DNA from: Gambelia wislizenii
Taxonomy: Eukaryota > Chordata > Lepidosauria > Squamata > Crotaphytidae
DNA length: 64,000 nucleotides
NCBI GenBank assembly: GCA_030847615.1
Contig: JAUMIR010000002.1
Location: 111,360,309 to 111,424,308 of the forward strand
Direction of reading: 5' to 3'
Positions within the stretch are counted from its first letter, which is position 1, and each line of letters opens with the position of its first letter. Of the stretch, positions 1 to 12,100 are shown piece after piece. The position numbers and the translations under genes are program-made. The notes under the pieces are model-generated. The model was given only the letters and a program-made list of their open reading frames with translations, was not told the DNA's origin and searched no databases.

Positions 1-1213
1 GGATTACATATAAAGAATTACTCAAAAAAAAAAAAAGAATGAAGGACAAATAACGATAAAAACAAGGGAAGAATTACGATTGGAGGAGTGGCATTTCAAC
101 TGGTTTACGTACCAACAAATACTTAGTAGGTTCCAAAGTGATGAAAAGGAGTTTGGCTTTCTAGAGGATGAGACAGAGGTCGATAAGATCATTTGGGATA
201 AAAAGAATAAGAAAATTGCTAGATTATATAAAACACTCATTTCTGAATCCTTGGAAAAAGAAACAGTAAGAGAATCAATGATAAAATGGGCGAAGGATAT
301 AGGGGAAGAAGTACAAATGTCAGAGTGGGAAGAGGCATGGGAAAAAACGAAAAAATTCACGGCATGTCAGGATTTGAAAGAGAATAGCTTCAAAATAAGC
401 AACAGATGGTACTTAACCCCCGCGAGGTTAAGCAGAATCTATGGTACAAAAGAGAGAAATTGTTGGAAATGCCACAAGGAAGTAGGTACGCTTAAACATA
501 TGTGGTGGACATGCCCTATTATTCGCAAATTTTGGACAAAAGTGCATAAGATAACTCAAAGAATATTTGATATTGAATTTGAGTTGAACCCCAAAATGTA
601 TCTTCTCAACATTACTTCAATTTTATCAAAAAGAGTAGAGAGAAGATACTGGAGAATATTACTGTATTTATGCACTGCTGCATGTATGGTTATAGCAGCA
701 AAATGGAAAAATAAAGAAGAACCGTTGATAGAAGATTGGTTAAACAAGATATTAATAATGATGGAAAATGATAGAATATCTCAAATAATAAACCAAGAGG
801 TGGTAACAAAGACTGAAGTAGAATGGACACCAGTTATTCACTACTGTAGATTAAGATGGAACGTGGATAGAGATATTGAGATATAAGGTTATAATAATAA
901 TAATAAAGGGAAGAATTTGGTAATAAAAGTATGTTAAGAAGAGTAGAAGGATGAGACAAAAATAGTAAGAATCATTTTAAGGAATACTATAAGGGAAAAA
1001 TGGCGGTTTTTTAAGGAATAGAGAAGAAGACTGGGAAAGTTACAAGCAAACAAATGCTTTAGGTTATTTGTACAAAGGAAGTCAGGTTTTAATATTTGAA
1101 ATATTTTGTAAATCGTCATGGGTAACACCACGTGACAACACTACGTGTAATACAAATGACAGTATAAGTGTACAGTTTTGTTCTGGTACAATAAAAAGTA
1201 AACTTAAAAAAAA
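1..1213 (+). mobile_element. L1-type LINE, 3' end (ORF2 C-terminus, 3' UTR and A-rich tail)
   Basis: The window opens inside an L1 element. The reading frame is open from about base 14 to 886 and encodes an L1 ORF2 C-terminus. It is followed by about 300 bases of AT-rich 3' UTR, an AATAAAAAG at about 1190 and an A-rich tail at about 1205-1213. The adjacent sequence from about 1214 is antisense CR1 that lacks its own 3' end, so this L1 probably inserted into an older CR1. An in-frame stop at 11-13 beside an A-run suggests a slippage frameshift upstream. Confidence 0.85.
80..886 (+). pseudogene. L1 ORF2 C-terminal fragment
   Basis: About 268 codons of the region downstream of reverse transcriptase in L1 ORF2. 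A cysteine/histidine cluster, CWKC-H-x7-H-x4-C (residues about 130-148), matches the zinc-knuckle-like motif near the C-terminus of L1 ORF2p. The preceding WYLTP and following WWTCP patterns are also typical. The frame has no ATG here and continues upstream, so this is the tail of a longer ORF. It is retrotransposon sequence, not a host gene. Confidence 0.85.
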
Positions 1214-3126
1214 ACCAACCAGGGCTATCATATTGCCTCTTTTCCAGGCTAAACATACCCAGCTCCCTAAGTCTCTCCCCATAAGGCATGGTTTCCAGAC
1301 CTTTCGCCATTTTAGTTACCCTTCTCTGAACATGCTCCAATTTGTCAATATCCTTTTTGAATTGTGGTGCCTAGAACTGGACACAGTATTCTAGGTGAGG
1401 CCTGACCAAGGCGGAATAGAGCGGCACTATTACTTCCCTTGATCTGGACACTATATCGCATTGGCCTTTTTAGCTGCCGCATCACACTGTTGACTCATGT
1501 TCAACTTGTGGTCTACTAGGACTCCTAGATCCTTTTCGCACGTAGTCTCGTTCAGCCAGGTCTCTCCCATCCTATATCTATGCATTTCATTTTTCCACCC
1601 TAAGTGCAGTACTTTACATTTCTCCGTATTGAATTTCATTTTGTTAGCTTTGGCCCAGCTCTCCAGTCTATCCAGGTCATTCTGAATTTTGATTCTGTCC
1701 TCTAGGGTATTAGCTATTCCTCTTAATTTGGTGTCATCTGCAAATTTAATAAGTATGCCCCTAATTCCCTCATCCAAGTCATTGATAAAGATGTTGAATA
1801 GCACTGGGCCCAGGACAGAACCCTGTGGCACCCCACTAGTCACATCTTTCCAAGACGAAGAGGAACCACTGCTGAGCACCCTTTGGGTTCGGCCGGTCAA
1901 CCAATTACAAATCCATTGAACAGTTAACTTATCTAGCAAGAATGTCATGGGGAACCTTGTCAAAGGCCTTACTGAAATCAAGGTATGCAATGTCCACAGC
2001 ATTCCCTTCATCTACCAAGCTGGTAACTTTATCAAAAAAAGAGATCAGATTAGTCTGGCATGACTTGTTTCTCTGAAACCCATGTTGACTTTTTGTGATT
2101 ATGGCATTGCCTTCTAAATGTTCACAGACTCTGTTTAATGATCTGCTCTAGAATCTTCCCTGGTATTGATGTTAGATTAACTGGACGATAATTGTTGGGA
2201 TACTCTTTTTTCCCCTTTTTGAAGATGGGGACGTTTACCCTCCTCCAGTCTGCTGGGAATTCTCCTGTTCTCCAAGAGTTCTCAAAGATTATTGCCAATG
2301 GCTCTGAGATCACATTTGCCAGCTCTTTTAATACTCTTGGATGTAGTTCATCTGGTCCTGGAGATTTAAATTCATTTAGATTAAGAAGGTATTCCTGTAC
2401 TACCTCTTTGCTTATTCTGAGCTGGATTTCCCCTATTGTGTCCTCTGTTCCCTTATCCTCAGGTTGATCATCCTTTTCCTTTTCTGAAAACACTGAGGCA
2501 ATGGTTGAGTAATTCTGCCTTTTCTCTGTCCCCTGTTAGCATTTTGCCATCTTCTCCATGTAGCGGCCCTATCATTTCCTTCTTCCTCCTTTTGCTGCGG
2601 ACATACCCAAAAAACCCCCTTTTTTATTGTTCTTAACCTCCCTAGCAAGCCTGAGCTCATTCTGCTCTAGCTTTTCTGACTTTACTCCTACACGTGTTTG
2701 CTTCGCTATCTGTTTAAATTCTTCTTTGGTGATTTCCCCCTTTTTCCATTTCCTATACATGTTCCGTTTAAAACTTAGCTCCATTGAAAGTTCTTTAGTC
2801 ATCCATCCTGGTTTCTTGAGACACCTCCCATTTTTCTTCCTCAATGGTACTGTTTGAAATTGTGCCTTCAGTATCTCCCTTTTGAGAAAGTCCCATCCGT
2901 CTTGAGGTCTCTTCTCTTTTAGTATTCCTGACCATGGGATCACCCCCATTATTTCCCTGAGTTTATTGAAATCAGCTCTCCTAAAGTCAAGAATGCGTGT
3001 CTGACTATGCCTGGCTTCTCCTTTCCATTGTATAACAAACTCCAGGAGAACATGAACACTCTCACCTAAGGATCCCACCACTTGCACCCCATTAACCAGG
3101 TCATCTCTGTTGGTTAGGATCAGATC
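1214..3126 (-). mobile_element. CR1 LINE fragment (RT region, antisense)
   Basis: Minus-strand reading frames at 3087-2572, 2493-2122 and 2011-1451 together form a CR1 reverse transcriptase. The CR1 signature stretches SPGPDELHPRVLKEL, GVPQGSVLGPVLFNIFINDL and LIKFADDTKL are visible. The frames are broken by several indels. The same protein is present, better preserved, at 58998-61103 on the plus strand, and the two align through the endonuclease-RT linker to the end of RT. The copy stops short of the CR1 3' end and tail, and its 5' side abuts an L1 fragment at about 3127. Confidence 0.88.
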
Positions 3127-4785
3127 TAATCCTAAAGCCTTTAATCTTAATACCCGGGATCTCCTTGCAAGCTCTTAATCTTCTGAGTAAAACCTCGAGT
3201 ACTAAGATAAACAATAAAGGTGAGATGGGGCAACCCTGTCTCGTACCTTTGTTTATTTTAAATGTTTCTGAGCTCTCCCCATTAATAATAAGTTGTGCTG
3301 TTTGCTCTGTATATATATTTTCTATTCTTTTGCAGAATCTCATCCCTAATCCTGTTCTTTTCATTGTCTCCATCATAAAATTCCAGTCTACATTATCGAA
3401 AGCTTTTTCAGCATCTAACATCATCACACCTACTTCCTTTTCACTATGCACTTCATAATATTCCAATATATTGATGACAGTTCTTATGTTGTCATTTATT
3501 CTTCTCCCAGGTATAAAGCCATTCTGATCTTCACTCACTATTTCAGCAATTATCTGTTTAAGCCTATTGGCTAAGATCATGGTATAAACTTTATAGTCTA
3601 AATTTAATAGTGAGATAGGGCGATAATTGCCAATTTCTTTGCCATCTTTCCCTTCTTTCAGTATTAAGGATATATTAGCATTCTTCCAGGTTTCAGGAAT
3701 ACCTTCAACTTCAATCCGGTTAAATAATTTATATAATGGCATAGCAAGTTCGCTTTCAAATTTTTTATAGAACAAAGCCGAAAAGCCGTCTGGCCCCGGA
3801 ACTTTATTCTGTTTCAACTGTTGGATTGCTTTTGAGATTTCTGCTATTGCGATTGTCTTATTCAGGCTTTCCAAGTATTCTTTTTTCAAATTCTGGAATT
3901 CTTGTTTGTCTAAATATTCTTTCATCTTCCGCATCTCCTCCTCACTCTTAGCTTTACAACTAAATAATTTGTCATAATATCTCTTAAACTCTTCTTTAAT
4001 CTCCTTTTGATTTGTCTTGACTTGTTCCCCACATCGTATCTCAGTAATTATTTTTTTCTCTAGTTCTCTCCTTAGTCTATGCGCAAGCCACTTACTTGAC
4101 TTATTTGCATACTCAAAATTAATTTGTTGTAATTTTCTCATTTTCTTTTCAAGTGTCGACCATGTTTCCATGTTTAATTGTGTCTGTATTAATTTGATTT
4201 GGCGTACTGTATTCTCATTAGTTGGATCTTCTCTCAATTCTTCTTCTTTCCTTTTCAACTGTCTACTCAAAAAATTATACCTCTCTGTATTTTGTTTTTT
4301 AACTTCTGCTCCTCTTTTAATCAACAATCCTCTAAATACTGCTTTGCCAGCATCCCAGATGGTTTTCCATTTACACTCTTTGTTGTCATTTTCTTGAAAA
4401 TATAAATTGATTTCCTTCTTCAGTTTATTAACATAGTCTTCGTCCTTTATTAAATTCTCGTTCAACCTCCAATTCATAGTTGTTTTAACTATTTTCATTT
4501 TTAATTTAATTAAATTATGATCCGAAGATGTCCTTGGCAGAATTTCCATGTCTAGAACGTAAGGCAACAACTCCTTGGATATTAAAAACATATCAATTCT
4601 AGACATGGATTTATGTCTATCTGAATAAAACGTAAAACCCTTTTCATTGTTGTGTGTCTTAGTCCATACGTCCTCTAAACTATACTCATCTTTAATATCA
4701 AAGAAACTCGTTGGTAATTTCTTCTGAATTCCTATTTTCTTTTTATATGTTCTATCCATCCATCAAGAAGAAAAAAATGTACTTT
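3127..4785 (-). mobile_element. L1-type LINE fragment (ORF2 endonuclease end and RT, antisense)
   Basis: A minus-strand frame open over about 544 codons (4759 to about 3127) covers the end of the L1 endonuclease (SRIDMFLIS, then TSSDHNLI), the linker and most of the RT palm. Visible motifs are KVPGPDGF, NYRPISLLNLDYK, QNGFIPGR, MLDAEKAFDNVDW and TRQGCPISPLLFIL. It ends before the YADD block, where it runs into CR1 sequence, so it cannot be active. The N-terminal endonuclease is absent. The long intact frame points to a fairly young insertion. Confidence 0.87.
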
Positions 4786-4789
4786 TTTA

Positions 4790-5254
4790 TTGACAGCTTA
4801 AGCCATCAATAGATTGGCCGTGGCGCTTTATAGTACCGGCATTGCTGGCATTTGAAACTTCGTGCCATTGTACTCATGTGAATGCAGCATGAATGGCCAG
4901 TCCAGCAACAACACTTCTGGGTTAGATATCAGCATCCAGGTAAGTGACACAATTTTTATGACCCTCCCCAGATTGCTTGGAAGTTTTTAGTGTGTTTAGG
5001 TGCTTGGTGTAATTTTTTTAGTGTTATTTTTTATTTTATTTTTGAATTCCCCACGCTATGTATTCTTGCAAGAATAGATGGGATTTTGAACGAGGAAGTG
5101 AATGGAGCTCCATTCACCTCCTCTTTCACAGCTGGGGAAGCCATTGCCAGGGATGCAAGGTAAGTGAGATATGGGGTGTTCTTTTGCCAGCATAAAAACA
5201 TCAGATGTTATGCCGGCAAAAGAACATTTTCAGGGAGGTGGTCTGATAAAGTCC
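4790..5254 (+). repeat. TIR-element copy, 5'-truncated (family with GGACTTTATCAGA ends)
   Basis: The right end reads GTCTGATAAAGTCC followed by TAA. The body matches the complete copies at 27863-28419 and 43442-44024 (reverse): an internal ATCCAGGTAAGTGAC-like segment, a GAGTGAATGGAGCTCC-like segment and a TTCTTTTGCCAGCATAAA inverted pair near the end. The left terminus is missing where it meets L1 sequence. Confidence 0.7.
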
Positions 5255-5261
5255 TAAATTT

Positions 5262-5452
5262 CAATCATAATAGAGCATTGTTATGCCTTAACATTGCAAA
5301 AGGAAATTAATGACAAGTAACCAGTTACTTCTAAGCTCTGATAAGGTGGTGGTTTTTGTTGTTGTTCTGTGCCTTCAACTTGTTTCTGACTTATGGCAAC
5401 CCTAAGGTGAATCTATCATGGGGTTTTCTTGGCCAGATGTGTTCAGAGGGGG
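5262..5452 (-). repeat. SINE 3' part with extra flanking module (antisense)
   Basis: Bases 5354-5452 are the reverse complement of the 3' half of the tRNA-headed SINE seen more fully at 39943-40464 (GACCCTAAGGTGAATCTATCATGGGG-type core, GTT-rich tail side). The preceding 85 bases match those next to another SINE copy at 58605-58698, including the near-palindrome AAGTAACCAGTTACTT. The two parts therefore travel as one composite repeat. Confidence 0.65.
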
Positions 5453-5572
5453 GTTGTCTAAGAGTATACAACCAAGCAACCGTTCATTATACCTAAGGCT
5501 TGACTATTGTGATTCCATCAATGCCTCTGTGGAAGTGGTTTGTAACAGAGAAGAGTTCATGCTAAAATAAAT

Positions 5573-6030
5573 GCACTAGTCAGTCTTAAGCATGCCACAA
5601 GACTCTTCTCACCCACCTCAGCTTCCTTCTTTATATACTGAAGTAGACTTACACGGCTATCTCTTGAAAAACTGCTAATGTATACAAGAGAATTGAAACA
5701 TTCTAGAGTATCTATGAAAGAACTGGAGACAAATTTGGAGACCGTCCACTCACTTGCTCAACAATGTTGAGGGATGGGCGGAAATGTTCTGATTCAATTG
5801 GTAAATATTAGGCTTATTCCTCCTCAACATGGTTGGGAAAGTGAGTGGGAGGTCAGAGTCCCATTGTGTCTCTGACCTTTCGTAGATACTCTAGAAAGTT
5901 TCAGCTGTCTCTTATATGTTAGCAGGATTTTTTAAAAAACCATTGTAGTGTATGTCTACCTGAGTATATAAAGAAGGGAACTGAGGAGGGGGGAGAGGAG
6001 TCTTGTGGCATGCTTAAGACTGATTAAGGG
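5573..6030. repeat. 460-bp palindromic element just upstream of ITIH4 exon 1
   Basis: The arms run inward from TCAGTCTTAAGCATGCC at 5580 and outward to GGCATGCTTAAGACTGA at about 6025. Further inverted pairs are visible: TTTATATACT with AGTATATAAA, TCTAGAGTATCTA with TAGATACTCTAGA, and CCACTCACTT with AAGTGAGTGG. The centre lies near 5800. This is a non-autonomous inverted-repeat element (MITE-like). Its right end is 66 bases from the ITIH4 start codon. Confidence 0.75.
5965..5973 (+). promoter_or_regulatory. TATA-like box, candidate ITIH4 core promoter
   Basis: TATATAAAG lies 124 bases upstream of the ITIH4 ATG. That would place a start site near 5995-6000 and give a 5' UTR of about 100 bases. 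It sits inside the right arm of the palindromic element, and its mirror copy is at about 5630. The assignment rests only on motif and spacing. Confidence 0.35.
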
Positions 6031-6096
6031 ATTTATTTTTTAAAAAAACTATTTCCCTCTAAATTAGTTTTCTTCTGTGGATTTCACACTCACAAA

Positions 6097-6171
6097 ATGG
6101 AACAGCAATTTTTTGTTTTGTGGCTGGTCTTTTCCTCACTGAAAGCATTAGCAGAACCAGCAGTACCTAAG
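6097..6171 (+). CDS. ITIH4: ITIH4 exon 1: start codon and signal peptide
   Basis: The ATG has A at -3 and G at +4. It is followed by a hydrophobic run, [15 protein letters not shown], with likely cleavage after ALA (residue 19). The exon ends in phase 0 at AAG/GTATTT. In mammals the signal exon joins NGI-IYS in the same way, which supports this as the first coding exon with no missing exon before exon 2. Confidence 0.88.
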
Positions 6172-9100
6172 GTATTTGCCTTTTATTTTCAAACATCTCC
6201 CCCTCTCTCCTTTCTCTCTCTCTTTTAAAATATGGAGGGAGGGAATGTATATATTTATAATGTCTAGCCATTAAATAGACCTTATTTTAATGTTGGGATT
6301 TGGGGAACTATACTACACATATCATATTGCTGTTGAAACCTGGGATGGGGTTTTCCATGAGCTTTCTTCCCAGCAGACTCTGCAGAATAAGAACTCTAAG
6401 TCCAAGAAAAATGGAGGCAATACTGATTTGGACATAAATTTCATTATATACAATCAAATAACTGCTATATCTTGAAATACTAACAGAAGATAAAAGGCTG
6501 CATTAATGTATAATCTGAGAGGAGCCATAATTCAGGGAGAGAGTACTGTACTTGCTTCACATGCAAATGATCACAGATTCAGTCTTTGGTCAGGAATGGT
6601 TGGGATTAAAAACTAGACCTTGCTGCTATTATTATTATTATCATTATTATTATTAGACTTTAAGCCAGCATGGTCTTCTCTGTGGTCCAGCCTCCCTTCT
6701 TCCCATCTTTCCAAAGCTCTGGGAAAGACTGAAAGTCTGGGAGCTGCTTTCAGCCAGTATAGATATGACAGAACTAAATGAACCAATATTAAGGTTTGTT
6801 GGGAGGTAGGTTTCTATGTTGCTTTAAATAATAAAGATCTTCAAAGATTTGTTTAAAATAAAATGTGAAAATAAAATGTGAGATGGTTCAAACAAAGTTT
6901 GCTTTATGAAATATACAGGTAAAATGATTTTGAAATGGAAATGCATTAACACCCTTGATAGGTGATAATACACAGGAAGTCAAAGAACAGAAAATACATG
7001 TAAAGATTGAGACAGAAAACCTACAAATATTACCTTTATTTTTTTATTGTACACGGTTTATTTAACAATTCACTTTTTAAAAATTATATATCTCTTTCTT
7101 TTTACTGTGATAGGTATACAATATTTGATTATTGTGTTTTAGACATCAATTGTATAGATGCATTATTGCATCATGATTTCTTACTTTGGTCTTTTACTTT
7201 ATCTTTACGTTGATTTACGATATGTTCATGTTCATATATTTATCTTACAATAAATAATTAAAAAATAGAATAAAATATGAGAAAAATCTCACTTTGTTAA
7301 GTTAAATTTGGTTAGCTTCTTCTTTTACAAATCAAACCCAGCAACTGAGTAATATTTTTAATTAAATCAATGATCACAAATAATGAGCTAAAGTGATGTG
7401 GTTACTTGAAACAAGTTATCTCGTACAACAAAGATGGCATTATGGTGTCACATTTCAAAAGTAGTGTAAGTGGGAACAACATCCAGACTGATTAAAAAGA
7501 CCAAAAGTCCCAGATCTTGTTCCTCTTCTTTCCAATTTTATTTTGGAGATCCATACTCATTTTGCTTGTCCCAGAATATTTTCTCTCAGCTTCTGGTACG
7601 ACCAGAGACTTTTTATACCAGCTCCCCAGGTCATTGTTTTTTTTAACCAAGTATAAAGCCAGAAATGACAGGTTCAAAATCTGAGGCTTTTCAGTCAGCC
7701 TGGTTTCTTGCAATACATAATGTATTCAAATTTTTTCAAGTAACTTTTAAGAGCATTTAAAAAAGATGTTTTAGAGATACTTTAACAGAAACTGTTAAAG
7801 TTTTATTCTATTTACTCTTAAAACAGTTGACTGTTGGAGATAAGAAAGTAAATCTTCAATTACAAATTCTCCCCACTTGTAAGAGAGTCTTCAAAACCTC
7901 AAGACTTTTTTGGGGTGGTGATTTGCAAAAAATGCATGTTGTTTCTCACAGAGAACTGCATGTTCTACATAGAAATTTTGTAAAGAAATATTATTTTCTG
8001 CACAGAAAACCATGTTTTGTGCACAGGAAACATGATTTCTGCATATTTTCTGCACAAACTGTGAATTTTCACAAAGAATAAGTCCCAAATTGTGACGTTC
8101 TTCTCCATCCAGCATTCTCCTCAAAAGTGTTTCCTGATACTCAAGAACCCTATTTTTCAACTGTCATTTGGATATTTTTGAATAATCTTTCTATCCCTGG
8201 TTTGAAGGGTGAGTGAACAGTATAAGCTTGTCGTTAGACAAATAGTTTGATGGAGAAAATGTTGTATAACACTTCGGTTGGCACTGTTGCTCACAAATGG
8301 CATCTTTTCTGTTGCTGGCTCTCTGAAAAGTATTCTTTGGGGAATGTAAGTAACCTACCTAGCACTTTCCAGATATGTTGGATTATAAATGCCATAATCC
8401 CCTGACCACAATCAGATTGTGATACACATTGTACACATTTGGAAAAATGGCAGTTTGGGAAGGCAACTTAAACTCCCCTGTTACCCAAACTGCTAGTGAT
8501 GTGGAAATTCCATGCAAAATCAAGTTATTAATTATGTGGGGAAATTAACAGCAACTTGACTTGGCAGTGCGACAGGGGGCAACAAGGGGACCTTTACACC
8601 TATGTTTACACCTACTAGCTCTGAATAGACACACACAAGATGAAACGTCAACAATGATCTTTACTGAAGGTTCAAAAATAATAACACCAATCATGCACAC
8701 ATTCATACAAAGAAGCATTCACACAAGGCTAATGAAATAAAGGTGGAGGGAATTTGGATAGAGAGAATAGAAGAAGGATTTTGTGGGTTATACAACCTGT
8801 CCTGTAGTCTGAAGTCTCAAAGCAGACTGGCTGCATGGATGGATGAAGCAGGAGTGGCTTCACAGATGGGCAGAGTGTCCCCAGGAAATAGAGCTGTGAG
8901 TGTGTCACTACACAGATGGACAGAGTGCCCCCAGAAAAATGAACTGTGTGCCTGCCTATACAGAAGAACAGAGTGTCCTCATGAAAATGATCTGTGCATG
9001 CTGGGGTGTCGCTTTGGGCTACCATTTATGCCCAAAAACATGCCCTGAGATGATGGAATTTTGAGTGAGAACAATACATTTCAGGAGAGTTTCTTGACTG

Positions 9101-12100
9101 AACAATGGATCTCCGAAGATGCCAAGTACTTGCTGATGGGCAATCACTTTGAAATTGAAAGCAGTGGCCACCTTTTCTAATTGCTAGGCTTGGGAATCAA
9201 GAAAGATGCATACAGACAAAGGATATCTCAACTACAGTTGATGGGATTTATTGTCTGCCATCAGGTGTGCTCAGAGAATGTTTCTTTAGGTTTAGTTAAA
9301 CCTTTGTGTTGCCTTGAGATTTGGAATTTCCCAGGGCCTCTCCTTAAAGTGATGCATGACTAGGCTTTTTCCAGCCTGAGTGTCTCTTTGAGATCTTTCA
9401 GGAGTCCCTGATCTACTGCAGCTTTTGTGGAAGGCCACATTAAGGCCAAATTATTAAATATCACCAATTATTAGGGTGTATGGGTACAGGGGATAACATG
9501 TTTGGTTTCACCCCAAAGAACAAAGGAGCTGTCTATAAAATGTGCCATTTGCAAGCAATAATGTCAACCAAAGTATTATATGTCATTATATGCCCTATTG
9601 TTTCTAATGCTAATGTTAACAATTATCATAGCATCTACTTAACATATTAAACATTTTCCCTCATCCAACATTAATGTACTGTATATGGTTTAGACTTCTG
9701 GGTTCATTAGTGGTTAACAGAATGTGCAAAACCTTGCCAATTATTTTCCAGTTTCTGGTTTAAACTTTCTTGTCTACTTTATCACTTCTCCCTGCCTTTA
9801 TTTCTTCACAATATATATTTGACTTTCACAAAATTCTGACTTCACATGGAAATCAATGTCAGGTGAGAAAGCCAAGGGAGTTGCTACCATATCCTATAAC
9901 TGTGAAAGGTCAGTGTTCTCTTGAAATGTTATTGCAAAGTGACTCTTAAGGTAACTATAACCTTTGGACATCCATTTTCGCTATACATCTAAAAGTTCCA
10001 AAAGAAGAGAGTCAAGTGTTACTAGTTGTTCGGTCAAAGAAAAGACTATTCTCACAGTTTGTTAATCCAGCCAAATGTTGCATGCGGTTAGTCTAAAGGA
10101 TACATTTGACCCACAGAATTCAGGTTCTACTCCTTTTGATTGCCAATAAAACCTACAATTGATTTTCAAAAGCTTATAAAACAATAATTAGGCTTTGCCA
10201 TTAGTTTGAATTTTCTGAATAGAAAGAAACTGAATATGGGGGTTATTATAGTTCTACAATCACTCCTTTACCCATGGTAGGAACTGGATTGAATTGAATG
10301 TAGTTTGGTTGGATTTAATTGTCTCTTTTCCCCCCAGAATGGCATTGAAATCTACAGCATGCATGTGGACTGCAAAGTTACATCACGATTTGCTCACACC
10401 GTCATCACCAGCAAAGTTGTCAACCGAGCAGAAGAGTCCAAGGAAGCTGTTTTTGAAGTGGAGTTACCCAAGACAGCCTTCATCACAAACTTTAGCATGT
10501 AAGCAGGGAGGGAAATCTTTGCTTATGTCATTCTTGTACAGAAGGACAAATCATTTCAAAAGTTTTAGCTCTGTGGAGTGAAACTGAGGTTTCGTACAAT
10601 AATTTTCCACACTTCAGGATTTTTTGTGAACAATCTCTTGTGTGCACAATATACAATTTTTGCATAAAATACCCTACAAAAACATTTGCACAGAAAACTT
10701 CTTTTTTTACAAAAATGTGTTTTTTGCACAGAAAACTCCTTTTGCACATAAACAAGGGGAGCTACAATTTTTGTGCATTTAAAAAAACTAAATAGTTCTA
10801 AAATGTGATAAATCTCAAAGTGGTTGACTATAGTTCAGAAAACAGCCTTCTTGTTTATATACATATATATATATATATATATATACACATTTGACAATGA
10901 AAAAGGGCAGAGTTTACATCACAGCTTTTTATGAACCGTTATTATTCCAAATCTAAAATAAGTTGAACAGCAACACGTATAAACCAACAGCTCCATAAAT
11001 TAAACTAGTTCACTACTTTTTTTTCTGGGCCTTGATTGGCTGAGCCACCCATTGTGATGCAGAAAAGAAAAAGCGTTAAGTGTTTCATTTGCCTTTCTGT
11101 TTGTAAACTCATCTCTTTGAGTCATCTTAAAAGCCAGGGAGGGAGGGACTGGGTTTTTGCTTGATCCCTTCACCTCATAATTTCTTCTAAAAGAGGGACA
11201 ATGAAATTCCAGATGGAGTGATATAAGTGAAATGTAAGCTTTAGTTTTCTTTCACTTTATTATGCCAATGAATTTAGACCTATATATGAATTCTCCTTAA
11301 CCCCTGTTGGAACCTCTTCCTAATGCCTGGAACCATTCAAAATATTCTTTTTGAAAGGACCATCGATGGAAAAATATATCCTGGGATAATCAAAGAGAAG
11401 AAATCTGCACAAGATCAGTATGATGCTGCTGTTTCTCGAGGGCAAAGTGCTGGATTGGTTAAGTAAGCAGCAAAGCTTTTTCTAACCGATTTCTTTCCTG
11501 GTTCATATAACAGAATGCAGAGAGAATCCATATATTAAGAGAACACATTAACAATGCATTGATGTTGGTTGAAAAGCAACTGAATCTAAGAGTTTGGGAA
11601 AATTACATTTTTAGACTACAGTTACTAGGATTCTCTAGCCATCATGGTCAATGAGTCATGGAAGGAATGCTCTGGAAAAGGGAAATGCACAAAATCAGGT
11701 GGAGGATCTTTGTGTGAGCAGACTTTCCCTCTGACTATCACTCTTCCTCTGGTGTCACAATCCATGTTTTTAAAAGAGCCTATGGCTTCTAGGAAAGCCT
11801 GTCAGAGCTGCACCAGGAGAAATGTGCGTAGAGAGTAGAATGGAAAGATTCATGGTGGCCTTTTGCTCATGTAGTTTGAGATCTGACCCAATGTTCTTAG
11901 AATACATGTCTTAATCTACCCACATCTATGATTTGAAGTCCTAGGAATGTGCTGAATTTCTAACTAGACTACATTTTGAAAAGTATATATTTGATTGGAT
12001 GATAGTTACTCTAGTCTAAAATATTCTGCATATCTTGAATCAAGGAGACTTGCCGAGGGTTAAAGAAGCCATACTAAAAGCTCACTGGTATTGGGTCACT

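Larger units (their letters stand above)
6172..10337 (+). other. ITIH4 intron 1 (4.2 kb)
   Basis: Mostly AT-rich sequence with old repeats: a tRNA-headed SINE at 6529-6660, a repeat rich in TTTTGCACAGAAAAC-like words at 7900-8080, and a short minisatellite at 8860-9005. The stretches 6670-7890, 8090-8860 and 9010-10330 show nothing I can assign. No further exon is needed, because exon 1 (phase 0) joins exon 2 directly. Confidence 0.8.

Noticed and set aside
1..4785. L1 in two opposite orientations as one twin-primed (5'-inverted) insertion
   Set aside because: Twin priming would place the inverted 5' part upstream of the 3' part, but here the inverted segment lies downstream and is separated by CR1.
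6529..6600. tRNA gene
   Set aside because: Only A- and B-box remnants remain and the cloverleaf cannot be formed; it is the head of a SINE.
8860..9005. CRISPR-like array
   Set aside because: Only three diverged tandem units with no distinct spacers, inside a vertebrate intron.
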